Shown: positions 49,136-62,063 of the stretch, one piece after another
Position numbering within the stretch: position 1 is the stretch's first letter
Layout: each line of letters starts with the position of its first letter
NCBI GenBank assembly: GCA_900239685.1
Contig: OENT01000162.1
Location: 62,001 to 126,000, forward strand
Length of the DNA: 64,000 nucleotides
Direction of reading: 5' to 3'
Origin: Rotaria macrura
Lineage: Eukaryota > Rotifera > Eurotatoria > Philodinida > Philodinidae
Position numbers and translations under genes: made by a program
Notes under the pieces: model-generated
What the model was told of the DNA's origin: nothing
Seen by the model: the letters and a program-made list of their open reading frames with translations, nothing else
Databases searched by the model: none

Positions 49136-51417
49136 GAAACTTACTGAGGTTCGTTGTTCTTTCTTCAGATAGTGTGTGAGAGAGATGCAAACGCTTTATA
49201 TTATTGTTTTTTATTCTTTATCTACAAAGCGCAGAGGTACTTCGTTATCTACATTATTACGAAAAGGGGAAGATAAACAATGAGATCTTACTTGTTTGCC
49301 ATTCCGAAGCGGCTTCTTCCAACTTCTGCACCAATCCATTTTATGCTAAACAAAACCATCGACAAAGCATTTTATTCACAAAAACGGCTCGACTCTTAAA
49401 CGAGGAAAAGGGTGTAGGTGTGGTTTTGGATGAGTGCGAGTGTGATTGAAGAAAAACTCTTGCATCCAAATCCTTTGTTGGCGAAAATAATGCGGAATGA
49501 ATGCAAGATAATTTTATGATCAAAAGTATTGTCCCTCATATTTGAAGCATTATGTTGTGTTTTTGATGGTTAGAGGATCGGCATCATTTGACTTTGGTAA
49601 ATTGTCAGTAGATATTGCATTAGAAGTTGGTTAATACTCGAATTTTTCTAAAGAGGCCTCAGTAATTCCAAAATTTCGTCCCGTCTCATTTTTTCACTAG
49701 ACAGAAAACATTTCAATTTTTATCAAGTTCTCAATAAAGCAACACGCTTATTTCTATAGATGAAAAGTTGAATCATTCATCAAGTCGACTTATTGGAAGG
49801 TACTACTGATTACGATAATAAAGTATGCGATGTTATGTATAAGAAGAAGAAAATTATTTACAAGCGTTCTTTGCTCCAATTTTACTACCTTTTTTTTGTA
49901 TATTTTACATGTCATCGATTTCAATCAGGAATATTTGAATTCAAAAGAATAATACTTTATAAAAGAATACTCATGTGACCAATTTTCTTTGAACTACAAT
50001 AGTAACCCATAGATCTAATATAAAGGTTTGCGGACGATAGAAATGTACCACAATTCTCCTTTAGAAATAAATACTTGTGGCTAAATTCTGTTTGACATTT
50101 AGCAATATTCGTTTATGAAATGCATTAAAATTCTACTAGAAATTCAGAATTCCGACTTAATCGTGTAGGAATGAGCTGAATTAACAATAGAATTGTTATT
50201 GTTTTACTACATTATAATAAGAATTATGCTAATGTTACGAGAATGTGAATGTATAGGCAACGCACGATTCTTGAATTCTGCTTGTAAAAATAATGTCATC
50301 TCACTTTCAACAGTGGATTCCTTTATTCCCTTTCATTTTACGCAGTGCTTTATTGGACATGGCATGTAGGAAAAGTCGGAAGATAATATGATCAAGTCAG
50401 TTGATTGCACCGATCGTTTTTCTAGATTTTTTCAGGCGTTTTTTGATTTCAGTACCATTCCAGATGATTGAATCCGATATTGGATCTGATTAGATCCTAG
50501 CATACGAACAAATTCGATGGGATTCCGGGTTGAAGATACGAGAGTCGGACTCCTACCAATACTGCATTATATCCGCTTTTCGGTTCCGATCCGTTTTGAA
50601 TAGGATTCGACGAGCATTTTCCGATGTGCTATGCAAACTTTATACTCCTCTATGGTATACTATTCAAGCTACATAAGCATTTAACTCAGAAAGTATTCCC
50701 GGTTTCACTAGGGAGTTTCTGAGAAGTAGTACATTCTGATGTCCAAAGTCACTCACGCTCGACAGAATTCTATCGTACTCATCAAATGCGGATTGGTTCT
50801 TGGCAATAGTCCTTGGACTTTGCTTTCTCTCATTACGACTCTCCAAAATCGGCCGAATCCGATACAGGAGACCTTACGATTTTCCAATTGAATCTTCATG
50901 AAACCAGATAGGATCGGATCAGGTACGAACCTATTTCGGGGATGAATGTTGTGGAATTATCGACGAGCTGCACTCAATTGTACGTCAAGAGTTCATCCCC
51001 GTACGTTTTTGTTCTAAATTAATCGTAAGTAAACTTTTCTTCAGCATCTACTTATAAACGAAGGATTGATCAGTTGATCAAGATTTTGATTCAAGGCTCC
51101 ATTGCACTACTTGACTAACCTAAAGCATACCAAGTTTCGGGTTATGAGCGCATCTGTAGACAAAGAGACCATGTAAACTTAACCCCCCCCCCCTCCGCAC
51201 ACACAGAAAAGCATACATATTTATTATGTACGTTTCATGGAATATGTCGACGGAAGTTCAAATAACAACTTACAGAAAACACTATCTGTAATATACGATC
51301 TAATATTCTATAAAAAAAATAGAATACTTCCAAACTTACTTCAATTTAACAATCGTAGACATGTACATGTTGAATGAATGCTTCGTTTTTGACAAAGACA
51401 ACTGAATTTAAATACAT
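49136..51417. other. Intergenic region between the ART pseudogene and the TPR relic
   Basis: About 2.3 kb. The block at about 50390-50950 is less AT-rich than its surroundings and contains a 60-codon minus-strand frame (50846-50664) with segment SAFDEYDRILSSVSDFGHQN, which I do not recognise. A C-run lies at about 51182-51193. No other feature seen. Confidence 0.4.
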
Positions 51418-52333
51418 TTATCGACTAGATGAAGTGAATATAGAGATTATGAATTTCAAACTTTTATGTCTATAGGTTTGAAAAAGATGAACAATGAAAT
51501 GAGACGAAAGTGGCTGGTGTGGTACTTTGAATTCTACCAAAATCGGAAATATGCTACTTCCTCTCAAAAATTTATTTCGACACAAATGTGTTTGATGTTC
51601 TTGTAATTTTGCGATACATCGATGATCTGCAGAAAGAATTTTCCCATCAATTGCGAGTGCTTGTTGGCAATGTGATAGGGAATTTTCGTATCGGTTTAAT
51701 TTTTTTCTGCTCCTTACCAACACAGTTGTATACCTTAGGCAATTTTGGATGATCAGGCCAGGTAAAGATTGTATGTAGATGTCGAGTATCAATTAATAGA
51801 ATGGAGGTGCTTCCAAATATTTCTCCTGGCACTTACATACTCCACCAATCTTTTCACGAACCCCTCCAATCCTATCGTTTCAAACTACCACATATGGGTG
51901 ATCTACGGAGAGTACTGTCGTCCAAATATCGAGTGCTTATTGGTAGTATGAAAGTGATGATACATTGTCGCTCGTTTTATTATGCACATCTCCTATACCG
52001 ATGTAGATACTAGATGATGCGAGCTGTGTTGGACAAATTTCTATGCACATTTTCAATTTTCCTGTGGATCTTAGCTAAGTCAAGATGAGTGAAAGGAAGA
52101 GATTTTTGTAGAATATCTAGTGCCTGCTCGTAAAATGAAAGTGACTTTCTGTAGTCACCTAGGTTTTTGTATACTCCATCGATACTACTGTAACTATAAG
52201 CCGAGCTGGGACGCTCTGGTGAAAGGGATGTTTTTCGGATATCTAACGCACGTTGGTACAAGGACAGCGATTTCGAGTACTCTTCCTGTCGTTTATAAAC
52301 TAGCACCACTTGCAATAACATAACATTGAACAT
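51418..52333 (-). pseudogene. Decayed kinesin-light-chain-like TPR array
   Basis: Minus-strand relics of tandem TPR repeats of about 42 residues. The intact part (52333-52010) reads VYKRQEEYSKSLSLYQRALD and VYKNLGDYRKSLSFYEQALD, typical KLC-type repeats. Further downstream (about 51960-51800) the same pattern continues as ALDIWTTVLSVDHPYVVV but with at least two in-frame stops. A final unit (about 51700-51600, YENSLSHCQQALAIDGK) is in another frame. The array is therefore broken and not translatable as one protein. It is probably another remnant of the ART-TPR or TPR-only family represented by the pseudogene 3 kb away. Confidence 0.65.
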
Positions 52334-52741
52334 AGAATTTAACGAATCTCAACATCTTGTCAGATAAGTTGAACAGTGACACATGTTAAGTGTTCAAAAT
52401 AAAGAACCATTTCATTTTTGTTCTCTTAATATTTTCACTTAATAGATGATTGAAATTAAGGTTCTTTATTTTGACTGACATACAACGTCAAGAAATAAAA
52501 TGTTAAACATATTACAACATAATAAACAAAACCCTCTAACAATAATATATATCTGACACGAGAAAAAAAAACAAATCAGACAAAAAACTTTATATCATAC
52601 CACTAAAAAAAGTGAACATAAACATAATGCACACACTGTTTAAAAAGAAAAGAAAAGAAAAGAAGAACATCAAACATCGATTCTAATTACATAAAAATAT
52701 ATACAAAAAACAAATAAATTTTATCAGATGCTTAGCGACCA
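52334..52741. other. 3' flank of the receptor phosphatase gene
   Basis: About 400 bp of AT-rich sequence between the TPR relic and the stop codon of the phosphatase gene. It includes an AAAAG-type simple run near 52641-52660. A possible repeated phrase, AAAATAAAGAACC (about 52397) and the inverted GGTTCTTTATTTTG (52460-52473), could form a hairpin. Nothing else. Confidence 0.4.
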
Positions 52742-55700
52742 TTAAAGTGGTGATTCGTTATTGAGAAAGAGAATTTTTTTCAAAGTCTGTGAACGATAAC
52801 TACGTGATTTCTGACGTCGCTTAGAAAATGAATCCATAACCGTCTGAGCAACATTCGCAAAAGCTGATGACGACGATGTAGATACAGGTGGAATAGATGT
52901 TGGTGTATACGAATTTACAGGTACAGGCTCGTCTAAACGTTGAGACGGTATATATTGATGTGGTAAATAACGGCGATGAAAACTTGATGTTTGATTTGGA
53001 TTATATGTGGATGGTACTTTCATTTCACGAAAAAGAACTTCGGCACAACGATATAAAAAGAATAAATCACCCTTAAACGAGAAAAGATGTATTTGTTATT
53101 TCATGATATAACTGTTTTTTCTTTTGCTGCTATTACATTATGTCGCCATATACCAGGACGTTTGATATGGTATAGTTTAGCTAACTCATAGATATTCAAT
53201 GTACCCTCGACTTCCATTTGTTCATTCATGGTATATAGAGCACAAAAAGTGGCTAAAAATATGGAAAGTTTAAAAAGAATATTGTTCAATAAATAGAATT
53301 TACTAGCACGATGACCACCGAACAGATCATGCACAACGATTGGACCGTTCGATTTAATATTCATACGTAATTTTCTTATTGTATTTATAAGATTAAATGA
53401 TGCTTTAAGTGGTGAGCATGCATCAGGCCAATATGTACTTGAAACGATTTTCACTCGTAATTCGTAATCCTCCTTTCATAAAAGAAAAAAAATGAACGAA
53501 CTTAGTGTAAGTAAATCTTGTTGTTCTTCTTTCTAACCTCAGTTGATTGCAGTAAAAAGTCACGATAAATATATTCACATTCGAAATGTTCGTCTATCAA
53601 GCATACACTAAAACTTCCACAATCCATGATTTGATTTGGTAGTGGCCAAAAATCAGGTACATCGGGCTATTGAAAAAAATAGTAGAAAGAGAACAATTGA
53701 TTTTGTTTTCAAAATTTGATATTCATACTTGAGATTTTTCATCGGCATACAACGAAACGATGATACTCGTATTCGTATTCCAAATCATTTGCCAAAAATC
53801 AGTTATGGTATTCATCATGGGATGTTGAGTAACTATGAATTCATCGACACGATGACAACCCTAAATGAAAATTCCGATTATACAAATCTTGAAAACCATT
53901 GCTGATGGTCAATAAGAGTCTCCGTCTTGGTGATTAAGATTCTTTTGATCATTCTAGCTATATTTTAAGATGATCTTTCATTCTAATTTTCGATAGTGTT
54001 TTGTAGCAGCAGTACTCTGTGCGCATCTTCGAACAATACACAACGAACTACATGGTCGGGAAAAGATTTGTCTGTATCATAAGAATTCACCATAGTTTCG
54101 TCTATCGTAGATGCATCAATTCGAAATGTTGACTTGTGCATAAGTGACTAACAGTCTAGATTTGAGATGGGAGCCTGTCTCGGTTAATCATATGACAAAC
54201 CAACTAAACTAAAAAAATTCTGCAGAAGTTTCGTCTTGTTTTCTTGAAATCTTAATTGCTGTGCTATAATCATTTACAAGTATAACAAAAAGAAAAACGT
54301 TTCAACAGATTGAGCTTGAAAATAAGCTGCGTCTTTAGAAGAATGTTATTACTTGCAAGCAAATCTTATGAAAAAAATCGTCCATGAGATAGAAAGAGTT
54401 CATGCACATAATAATACTATTAGTAAATAAGACTCTATTTGAGAATAGAGCGTTTATAGTCACTTATAGAAAACTTAGTAAAACTCGAAATAAAGAGCGG
54501 TATCTCTCAACATCATTTTCTTCTAAAGTTAAATAATCGGAGCAATACAATATTATTAACGCGAAGTCCTGTTTAAGAAATCAAATTGAGTTTTCAAAGT
54601 TCTCGGTTGTATACTGCTCGAAGTATAGATCTGACGTGAGAATTTGATCTCTTATCTACTGGTAATACGAAAAAACTATTGTGTTTTATTCAATATCATC
54701 GATTTGATATATAACTTACTTATTGGCTATCTCTAAACTCGATTATATATACGTTGAGATGATATTAGTCAATTTCAAATTTTCAATACTTACATGCATG
54801 TATGATGCATTAATATATTCACTACCAGCTTGTTTTCTCTCCGTTGACAGTATAATTCTGCATGGATTGTATGGTAAAATAGCTTGTGTACGATTTTTTG
54901 CTAAATTTTCTTCCATTTGTCCGAATGATAATTGATAATCATTTATTTTATTTGGTAATGTTACTAATTGAAATTGTTTATCTAAACGTGTTAAATTAGA
55001 ATCTTTATCAAAATAATCTAACATTTGTATAATATAATCGAAATTTTGTTCATTGAGTTCGAGATCATTATAGCCAATATTTAGCAATTGAATGGCTTCA
55101 AGTAAAACATCATATATAAATATGAATTGCTCTTCAGTTTGAACGAGAAAATTTCGTTGTTGACGAATATGTTTTAAAAACGATGGAATATTTAATGATT
55201 GTTGCTCACGAATTTTTTTCAGCATCGTATCAACTACAATATATGTTCCAGTGCGGCCAACACCTGCTGAACAATGAACAACAATAGGTCCACCCGTTTC
55301 CGGATTGCAAGCGGATGAACGACGAATAAATGAAAGAACCGGTAATGTAAATAATGGTACGCCATGATCAGGCCAATCGGTATAGTGAAAGTGGTGAACA
55401 AGACGTTCATAAGCGATACGCTATACAGAAACAAAAATGAACTCATTATAATTCTAACATTTTCTACAAAGAAACTAATTAAAAAGACTTTGTACAAAAA
55501 TCGAGATTTGTTGAAGAAGAATTCAATTTATTGAACATGACAACTGCCGATAATTATAATTTATTCGAGGATGAATACGTTCAATGAAAATTGTCTGATA
55601 CTTCAGAGGGTTTCCGCTCTTCTCCACTAAGACTTTAGCCAATATTGGTGAAATCGCAAGAAAACGAGGGTAGAAATTGTCGAAAAACTTTGAGCTTCTC

Positions 55701-58700
55701 AGACAGTAGCGAAAACTAATCACAAAAAAGTACAACAGAATGTTGTGCAATGTCGTGAGTACTGAAAAAGTCATATAATACAAGAAAAGAAATCTGAGTA
55801 GCTTTTTTAATATTACTAGCACAAGAACGAGCTGTTAGTATTCATGTTAAATAAATTACCTTTCTATTACTTTTACATCGAATAGCAAAGATTCTTTGAA
55901 CATAATAAGCAAAAGAAATCGTAGTAACTAATGAAACTTGAATAGTACCATACGTTTCGGTACCATCTTGTGGCCAATATAAATCACATTTGACCTAAAA
56001 ATCATAATTCCCCCATTTATATATATATTCGATGAAATAAACATACTCTTCCACGCTCTTTTATATTTGTGATCATAACTAATACACTGACATCTTTTTC
56101 CCATATCATTCTCCTATTATTATTATCAATCAAATCATATTCGAATATAAAATCGACAATAAAGAAGTATTATTTTTTACCAAAAATCATTTATTGTATT
56201 TGGCATAGGTCCTTGTGTCGCTATATATGCATTAGCTTTATGATGGCCCTAAAGAAAGAAAATCATATTTTTTTAAAATTTCTGATAAATCTATCTTGAT
56301 ATAGATTATTATTTACATCTACATAATTTGCATTAATATAATTGCCTCGACCATCTCTGTCCTCACTTGATAGTTTTACACGTGAATGATCATCTAAATA
56401 AAAGATACTTATTCTTATTCACTGGATTGATTTATGTCAAATTTACATGTTAAAATATTTGTATAACGATTTTTTGCCTTATTATAATCAATTTGTGAAA
56501 CATCGGCTGGAAATGTATAAGTTTTTGATACTTCACATATATCCTAGACAACACAAAAAGAACAATGACTTGCTGGTTCAATAATTAAATACGAACTTCA
56601 AATAATCGAACAAAGCCAAAATCTCCATCTTTATGCATTCGTGCTACATAAGCAGTGAATTGATTGATTGGTATTGAGGTGGAATCAAAGTCTTCTATAA
56701 GAGAATAGAAAATATTAAAAGTCAATTAAACTGTAAACAGAAATTCAATCAAATATATGAATGTCGATATTAGGTGAGCTAGTTTTTAATCCTAAGATAT
56801 TTGAAACTCATGATTAGTTCTGTTACTATTGTTGACACAAGAAATTCATTTATTTTACATTTCTTGTTACTTTTTACAAAGACTTACAGCAATGGTTAGC
56901 TTTATAATTCGTAACTCACATAAAATAATCTACATTATTTCAAAATACTAGGTTTTCAAGGTAAGTCAGTCCTGTGTTAACTTACTATAATTGCCATCAA
57001 AATAACTGATACTATTTCCATTACTGATATTACCATCGATCGAACCATTTGCTTGTACGAGATTTGATCTTGGATGATGTTTTTTACGAATTAAATATAC
57101 ATAATGAAGTATGATTCGACGACAATCTGGCATAAAACCTCTGTTTTTTATTTAAATAAAAAATCAATTATGTTGATATAGACGTAGTGTTTTTTTTTTC
57201 ATTACTAGACTTACTTTCGATATGCTATAAGAAAAGCCAATGCAATAAGGCTTAGAATTGATAGAATAAGGCCAGCAATAATACCGCCTAGTATTCGATT
57301 TTCACGTTTAACGCTCGTCCGAGTAGCAGGTCCTACAAAAAAATGAATCTATTACGTTTATGCTAATTGAAACAAAGAAATTCATACCTATTCGTGTAAT
57401 TGGACATAGAATTGAAATATTTATTTTTTCATTCGAATTACTACCGATAAGATTATTTTCCACAATAACAGAATAATTATCTTTGACATCGATGACATTG
57501 GCACTAACATACTATGAAGAAAGAAAAATAATTAAAATAAACTATTTTAAAGTTTTTTTCAAACTAAATTCATTAGGTCTTTCGTCTAATTATCACATTC
57601 ATTTGTTTGCTCACTTAGTCATGTTAATTATCATCAATGCAATGTATATAGAAGCACGCATCTAGGGATTTGTATCGTGATAGTGATGTTTATTTCGTCA
57701 ATTGAATAAAGTCAATAGAGCCTAGATTTATTTGCCAGTGATGAAAAGATTTTCTCCTGCAAAGGAGTACAAATTTTCATATTCGAATAGATACCACGCA
57801 CATATTTTTAAGATAATATTTGATATTAAATCATGCATCGATTGCTTAGGAATATTTTGCACTGTTGAAATATTCACAAAAAATATGATCGTGAATTTTT
57901 TAATCACTCGCGCGTGAGTCATTTTCGAATACTTCATAATCATAGGGCAATACATAGGATACGAAACATGGTTATGTATCTCTAATAGCCATTTATAGAG
58001 CTTTTATTCATTGTTCTTTTTTTTTACAATCGAAGAAATCTAATTAGATGTTCTTTTGTAAATTGAATTGGAACGTTTATTTGTAAATATCAAAGAATAG
58101 ACTCGTAAAAATCTTCAGATGAATTGAAGTTGTTCTTAAGATTCTAATAAATTATATACATCGTCAATCTTCAGCTGAGAGAATAGTCTTTCAAGGATAC
58201 TCGCTGTTTGATTCAGACACTTTCTATGCAAAGAGATAGATAGGAATGAACTAGACTAATTTCAGAAGTTTTGAATAAAGTAATTTCGGGATGCGCAAGT
58301 TAATTAAAAACAAATATGTTGCCTCGAGCATTCATGCAAAAGAAATTCATGATGTGTAAATTTCATGCTTACAAACAATATGAATGAAGTCATTCTATGC
58401 ACCATAAATTTTGGTAGAAGCTAGAATTCTACTAGAGTTAATCGAAGAAGATTCTCCTAGTATCAAATTCGAAATGAATATCTAAAGAAATTAAGTTCGA
58501 AAAGCTGTTTTCTTTCAAGTGCACACATGATTACTTATTCTGATGTTTGGCTAAGTTAGTTTGCATACCACTACGGATATAATCAACTTCTTGAGAAGCA
58601 TTTATGATTCTTCTTTTTTTATTACACATGAGAAATAAGAAACAAGTTCACTCATTACATAGTACAACGTATGAAAAATATTAGCTCTTGGAGTATTCTT

Positions 58701-61700
58701 CGATTTCCAATGTCAATTCAAAGAATGATCATTTTCAAATAATTCCTTCTCTCTTAAAATCAATAAATATCAAAAAAAAAAAGTCAACCTCTAAGAATAT
58801 TTGCCAAAATTGAAAGTTGTCTTTCCCCTGTCTAATATTGAGACATCTCTATATCTTCATATTGTTCGAAGTGGATGGATCATTCACGTTATATTCGATA
58901 TTTTGTTGTGATGGATTAATCATTTTAATTCATTCACATTACGCTCCTAGTCAACATATATAACTATAAATCATTCTTGTGATTGACTCAACACTATCTC
59001 TACTGGATTAACATCAGGGGGTAAAAGGTTAACTCTAGCCGACGAATTTATAATAATAAATACAATTGATCTTTTGCAATATCGATTCATGCTGAATTGA
59101 GGCAAAAATAAATGATTGATTTCGATTTTAAATTGGAAATAGAAAATTAGATCTTTCATTCGTACGATCCCTCATGATGAATTGTTACATGTTATTCAGC
59201 TTTCAATCGGACTAACATATGTATCTTTTCTAGAATCTGATAAATTCATTCGACTTCCGTCTTAATTCTTATATAAACATTTGTTCGTGTATCATTCATA
59301 AATGAAAATATCTTTCAGCGTTAAATAAGTTAATGTGACTTCAAAACGATTTAGTGCCGATTTCAAATGTACAATTGCATGACACTCATTGTTTCGTTTT
59401 CTTTGTCTTTTCGATACAATAGGTCAAGCACGTAAGCTGTGTTTATACGAGAATACGTCAATATAATGCCTTTCGAATGAATCAGTAACTAATAATAGAC
59501 CTTATGAAAAGAATCGATATATAAATGTTGCATTCTCAGTCAGATTAATGGTTTTGAAGGGATTTAGTTTGAATGACTATTTTTCTTTTTGCTCTATACA
59601 CATTAAGATTATTAGGTATATTTCGTAGAGCTATGTCATTAAATAACTAATTTGATATTGAAAACTTACTTTATGAATATCATAAATATTTTTTTTGATA
59701 AAATGTGTTCGACTTGTTTTATAAAAAACATTGTATGGTTTCAATGAATCTATATGATTATTATTAATATTATTATTATACAATTGCATATGAATCATTA
59801 AATGATTATTATTTATTCCAGTTGATTTTATAGAACAAGTTAATGGTGAATAGAGTGGATAAAAATCATCACAATATTTTATTACAGTTTCAACATAGTC
59901 TAATTGATTTGTTGAAAATATTAATTTAATTTTAAATGTTATACTTCTATGTTTCAAACGATAGACATATGAATTTAATATTTTATCCGTTTGAAAATAC
60001 GGTTGATTATAATGATTGTCTGTAAAAGCTACATGATCTTGATAATCATATATTGTTATATTATAAATATGATTAATTGATAATAATTCAGAGTTATTAA
60101 ATTCAATTAATAATAATTGATTATCAAGACGATAGCATGTGATCGATTGTTCAAATAGATGACGATCAACAAATTGATAAGACTTTTGAATTTCATTTGA
60201 ATTCGTTGATAACGTTGTACCATTTACAGTTACACTACCACTGTAACGTTTCCAAGCATCAACGGCTGATATATCAATTGAATATAAAGTATTGGGATAT
60301 AATGATGGGAATGTATACGTAGATGCTGAGCCATTAACTAATGTTCGATATTGAATGGTATTATTGTATCTAAGATTAAAAAAAACACATTGTTCATGTA
60401 ATTCTTGTTAGATTAAACCTAGGAAATTTCAAATTAATATTGTTAGTAATCCCAAAGAGATCGTTTCATTGTATCTATATTGACTCACGTTCTCTTTCTT
60501 TTCTAACCATTGTCTTACTCAATAATCGAGACATGTAATAAAGACATACTAATGAAACATTAATGATAAACAATCTATGATGATGTTTTTTTTTCCAGTG
60601 TTTATCATGATCCCTACACGATGTACTTCTCAAGCTATTACGATCTTGGAAAAATAAGAATATGCTTTCATTTTGTATACTCTTTTTGAATCGTGTGATG
60701 TACATATAATTGATTCTTGTTTTTAAGATTGATGAAATAATTCTATTTTGTTATATCTTACTTTAAAACTAATTCATAATAGGTTATATTTGCATTTTGA
60801 TTGTAAATATCATCTTCCCAATCGATTGTTATACTTGTATTGGTTATATTTCGTATGAGAACATGACGAATATTGAGAGGACGATCTAAATAGATGACAA
60901 TTGTTTTTCGTTATTATTATTCAATTCTATGTCAGAATCATTCGGTTCAATGATAGAACAGATGGTACAATCAATAAGTTCAACAGATTCTCGATATTGC
61001 TTCTGTCCATTATCTAGATGATACTGAGATGCTGTTAAAAAATAATTTATTTTCATAAATCCATGGTTCTTTTCGTAGTTATGTATTATTGAACCAATGA
61101 ATTATCGTGTTCTTCTGTTCGATTTTCAATATGTTTAACTGTTTAAAATAAAATTTACACAATGCTTTATTAAAAGTTAGAAATTTAATTGTAGTTTTTC
61201 TTTCATATCTACGTAGATTGCATATATTCAGACAGGCTAGCATTTGAGTATAATAACAAGTTTACATTTTAGAACATCATCAAACGTCGATACAACTCTA
61301 ATCTGTGCTATAAATAGGATATTGTATCAGTGACTCATTGAAACAATATCTATGACAACATAGAATATGACTTGATGAATACATTATCTAACTCGTTTCA
61401 ACTCAATCTGTTGTTCAGATGTATTGCTTGTCTCCATGATTTTTATCTTGTATTCATGACCTTAACATGCCAACTCTATTCTTGATGGCTAAGTCAAATA
61501 TTCATACGATTGATTCGTAAGTGGAGTAAAGTTTTTCTTTTTTGTGAATTGCTCTCATTCTTTTACATTTCAGACGATAGTAGAAAGATTACGAGTTAAA
61601 GCTTTATTTAATGGATGATGAAAGAAACAAAAGTCAGTTGCTCCATCCATCGTTTTGTATGGTAATTAAATGAACATATGTACTGTCATTATACAAATTC

Positions 61701-62063
61701 TCAAGATCGTTATCATGAATTTGTCTTACCATAGGTACGAATTTTGATTCGATATTTTTCATAACTTTCAGTCCCCGATTTTGACACAGTTGAACAAATG
61801 AATTCCCTATCATATGGATGTGAACCATTTACACGATAATAACGTCCACGATCTAATTCATAGCGATGATTGGCTACATCATACCATTGAATATCTGAAC
61901 TATGTGTAAAATCTAATGGACATCGTATTAATGCTGAATGAGTTCGTGGATCGAGAAAAATGGCTTCATGTATTTCGTGTATTGTCGTCGTATTGATAGA
62001 CGATAACATTATTAATTGAAAGATAAGAAAAAAATAAACAAAAATCTGAACGTCGATAATCAT
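52742..62063 (-). CDS. Receptor tyrosine phosphatase, PTPRG/PTPRZ/Ptp99A clade, with inactive second domain
   Basis: Eighteen minus-strand exons: 62063-61730, 60885-60762, 60369-59670, 57511-57388, 57332-57215, 57140-56986, 56694-56597, 56543-56447, 56393-56317, 56248-56181, 56113-56047, 55994-55860, 55420-54794, 53860-53729, 53666-53538, 53472-53304, 53252-53137, 53071-52742. One frame, 1,199 aa. It has a signal peptide, an Ig-like domain (about 45-110), fibronectin-III-like region(s) (about 112-400) and a transmembrane helix at about 441-465 (GGIIAGLILSILSLIALAFL). D1 has KNRYTNI, YINANYVD, WPDHGVP (Asp 717) and HCSAGVGRTG (Cys 749), so it should be active. D2 has VHDLFGGHRA where HCSAGxGRT is expected. 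The Cys-to-Asp change (residue about 1044) is the same as in vertebrate PTPRG and PTPRZ. No carbonic-anhydrase-like ectodomain is present; Ig plus FN3 recalls Drosophila Ptp99A. Expected role: cell-surface dephosphorylation signalling. Confidence 0.92.
53861..54793. other. Intron between D1 and D2 exons of the phosphatase
   Basis: A 933-bp intron after the exon ending INASYMH. No coding segment or repeat recognised. Confidence 0.6.
57512..59669. other. 2.2-kb intron in the phosphatase ectodomain
   Basis: The longest intron of the gene, between the large FN3 exon and the membrane-proximal exon. A 62-codon minus-strand frame (59159-58971) was considered as an extra exon but lacks good splice sites. 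No mobile element recognised. Confidence 0.5.
60886..61729. other. First intron of the phosphatase gene
   Basis: An 844-bp intron separating the signal peptide/Ig exon from the first FN3 exon. Nothing recognisable inside. Confidence 0.6.

Noticed and set aside
58971..59159. 62-codon minus-strand frame in the big phosphatase intron, considered as an alternative ectodomain exon
   Set aside because: No convincing acceptor or donor in the right phase, and the flanking exons already join in phase without it.
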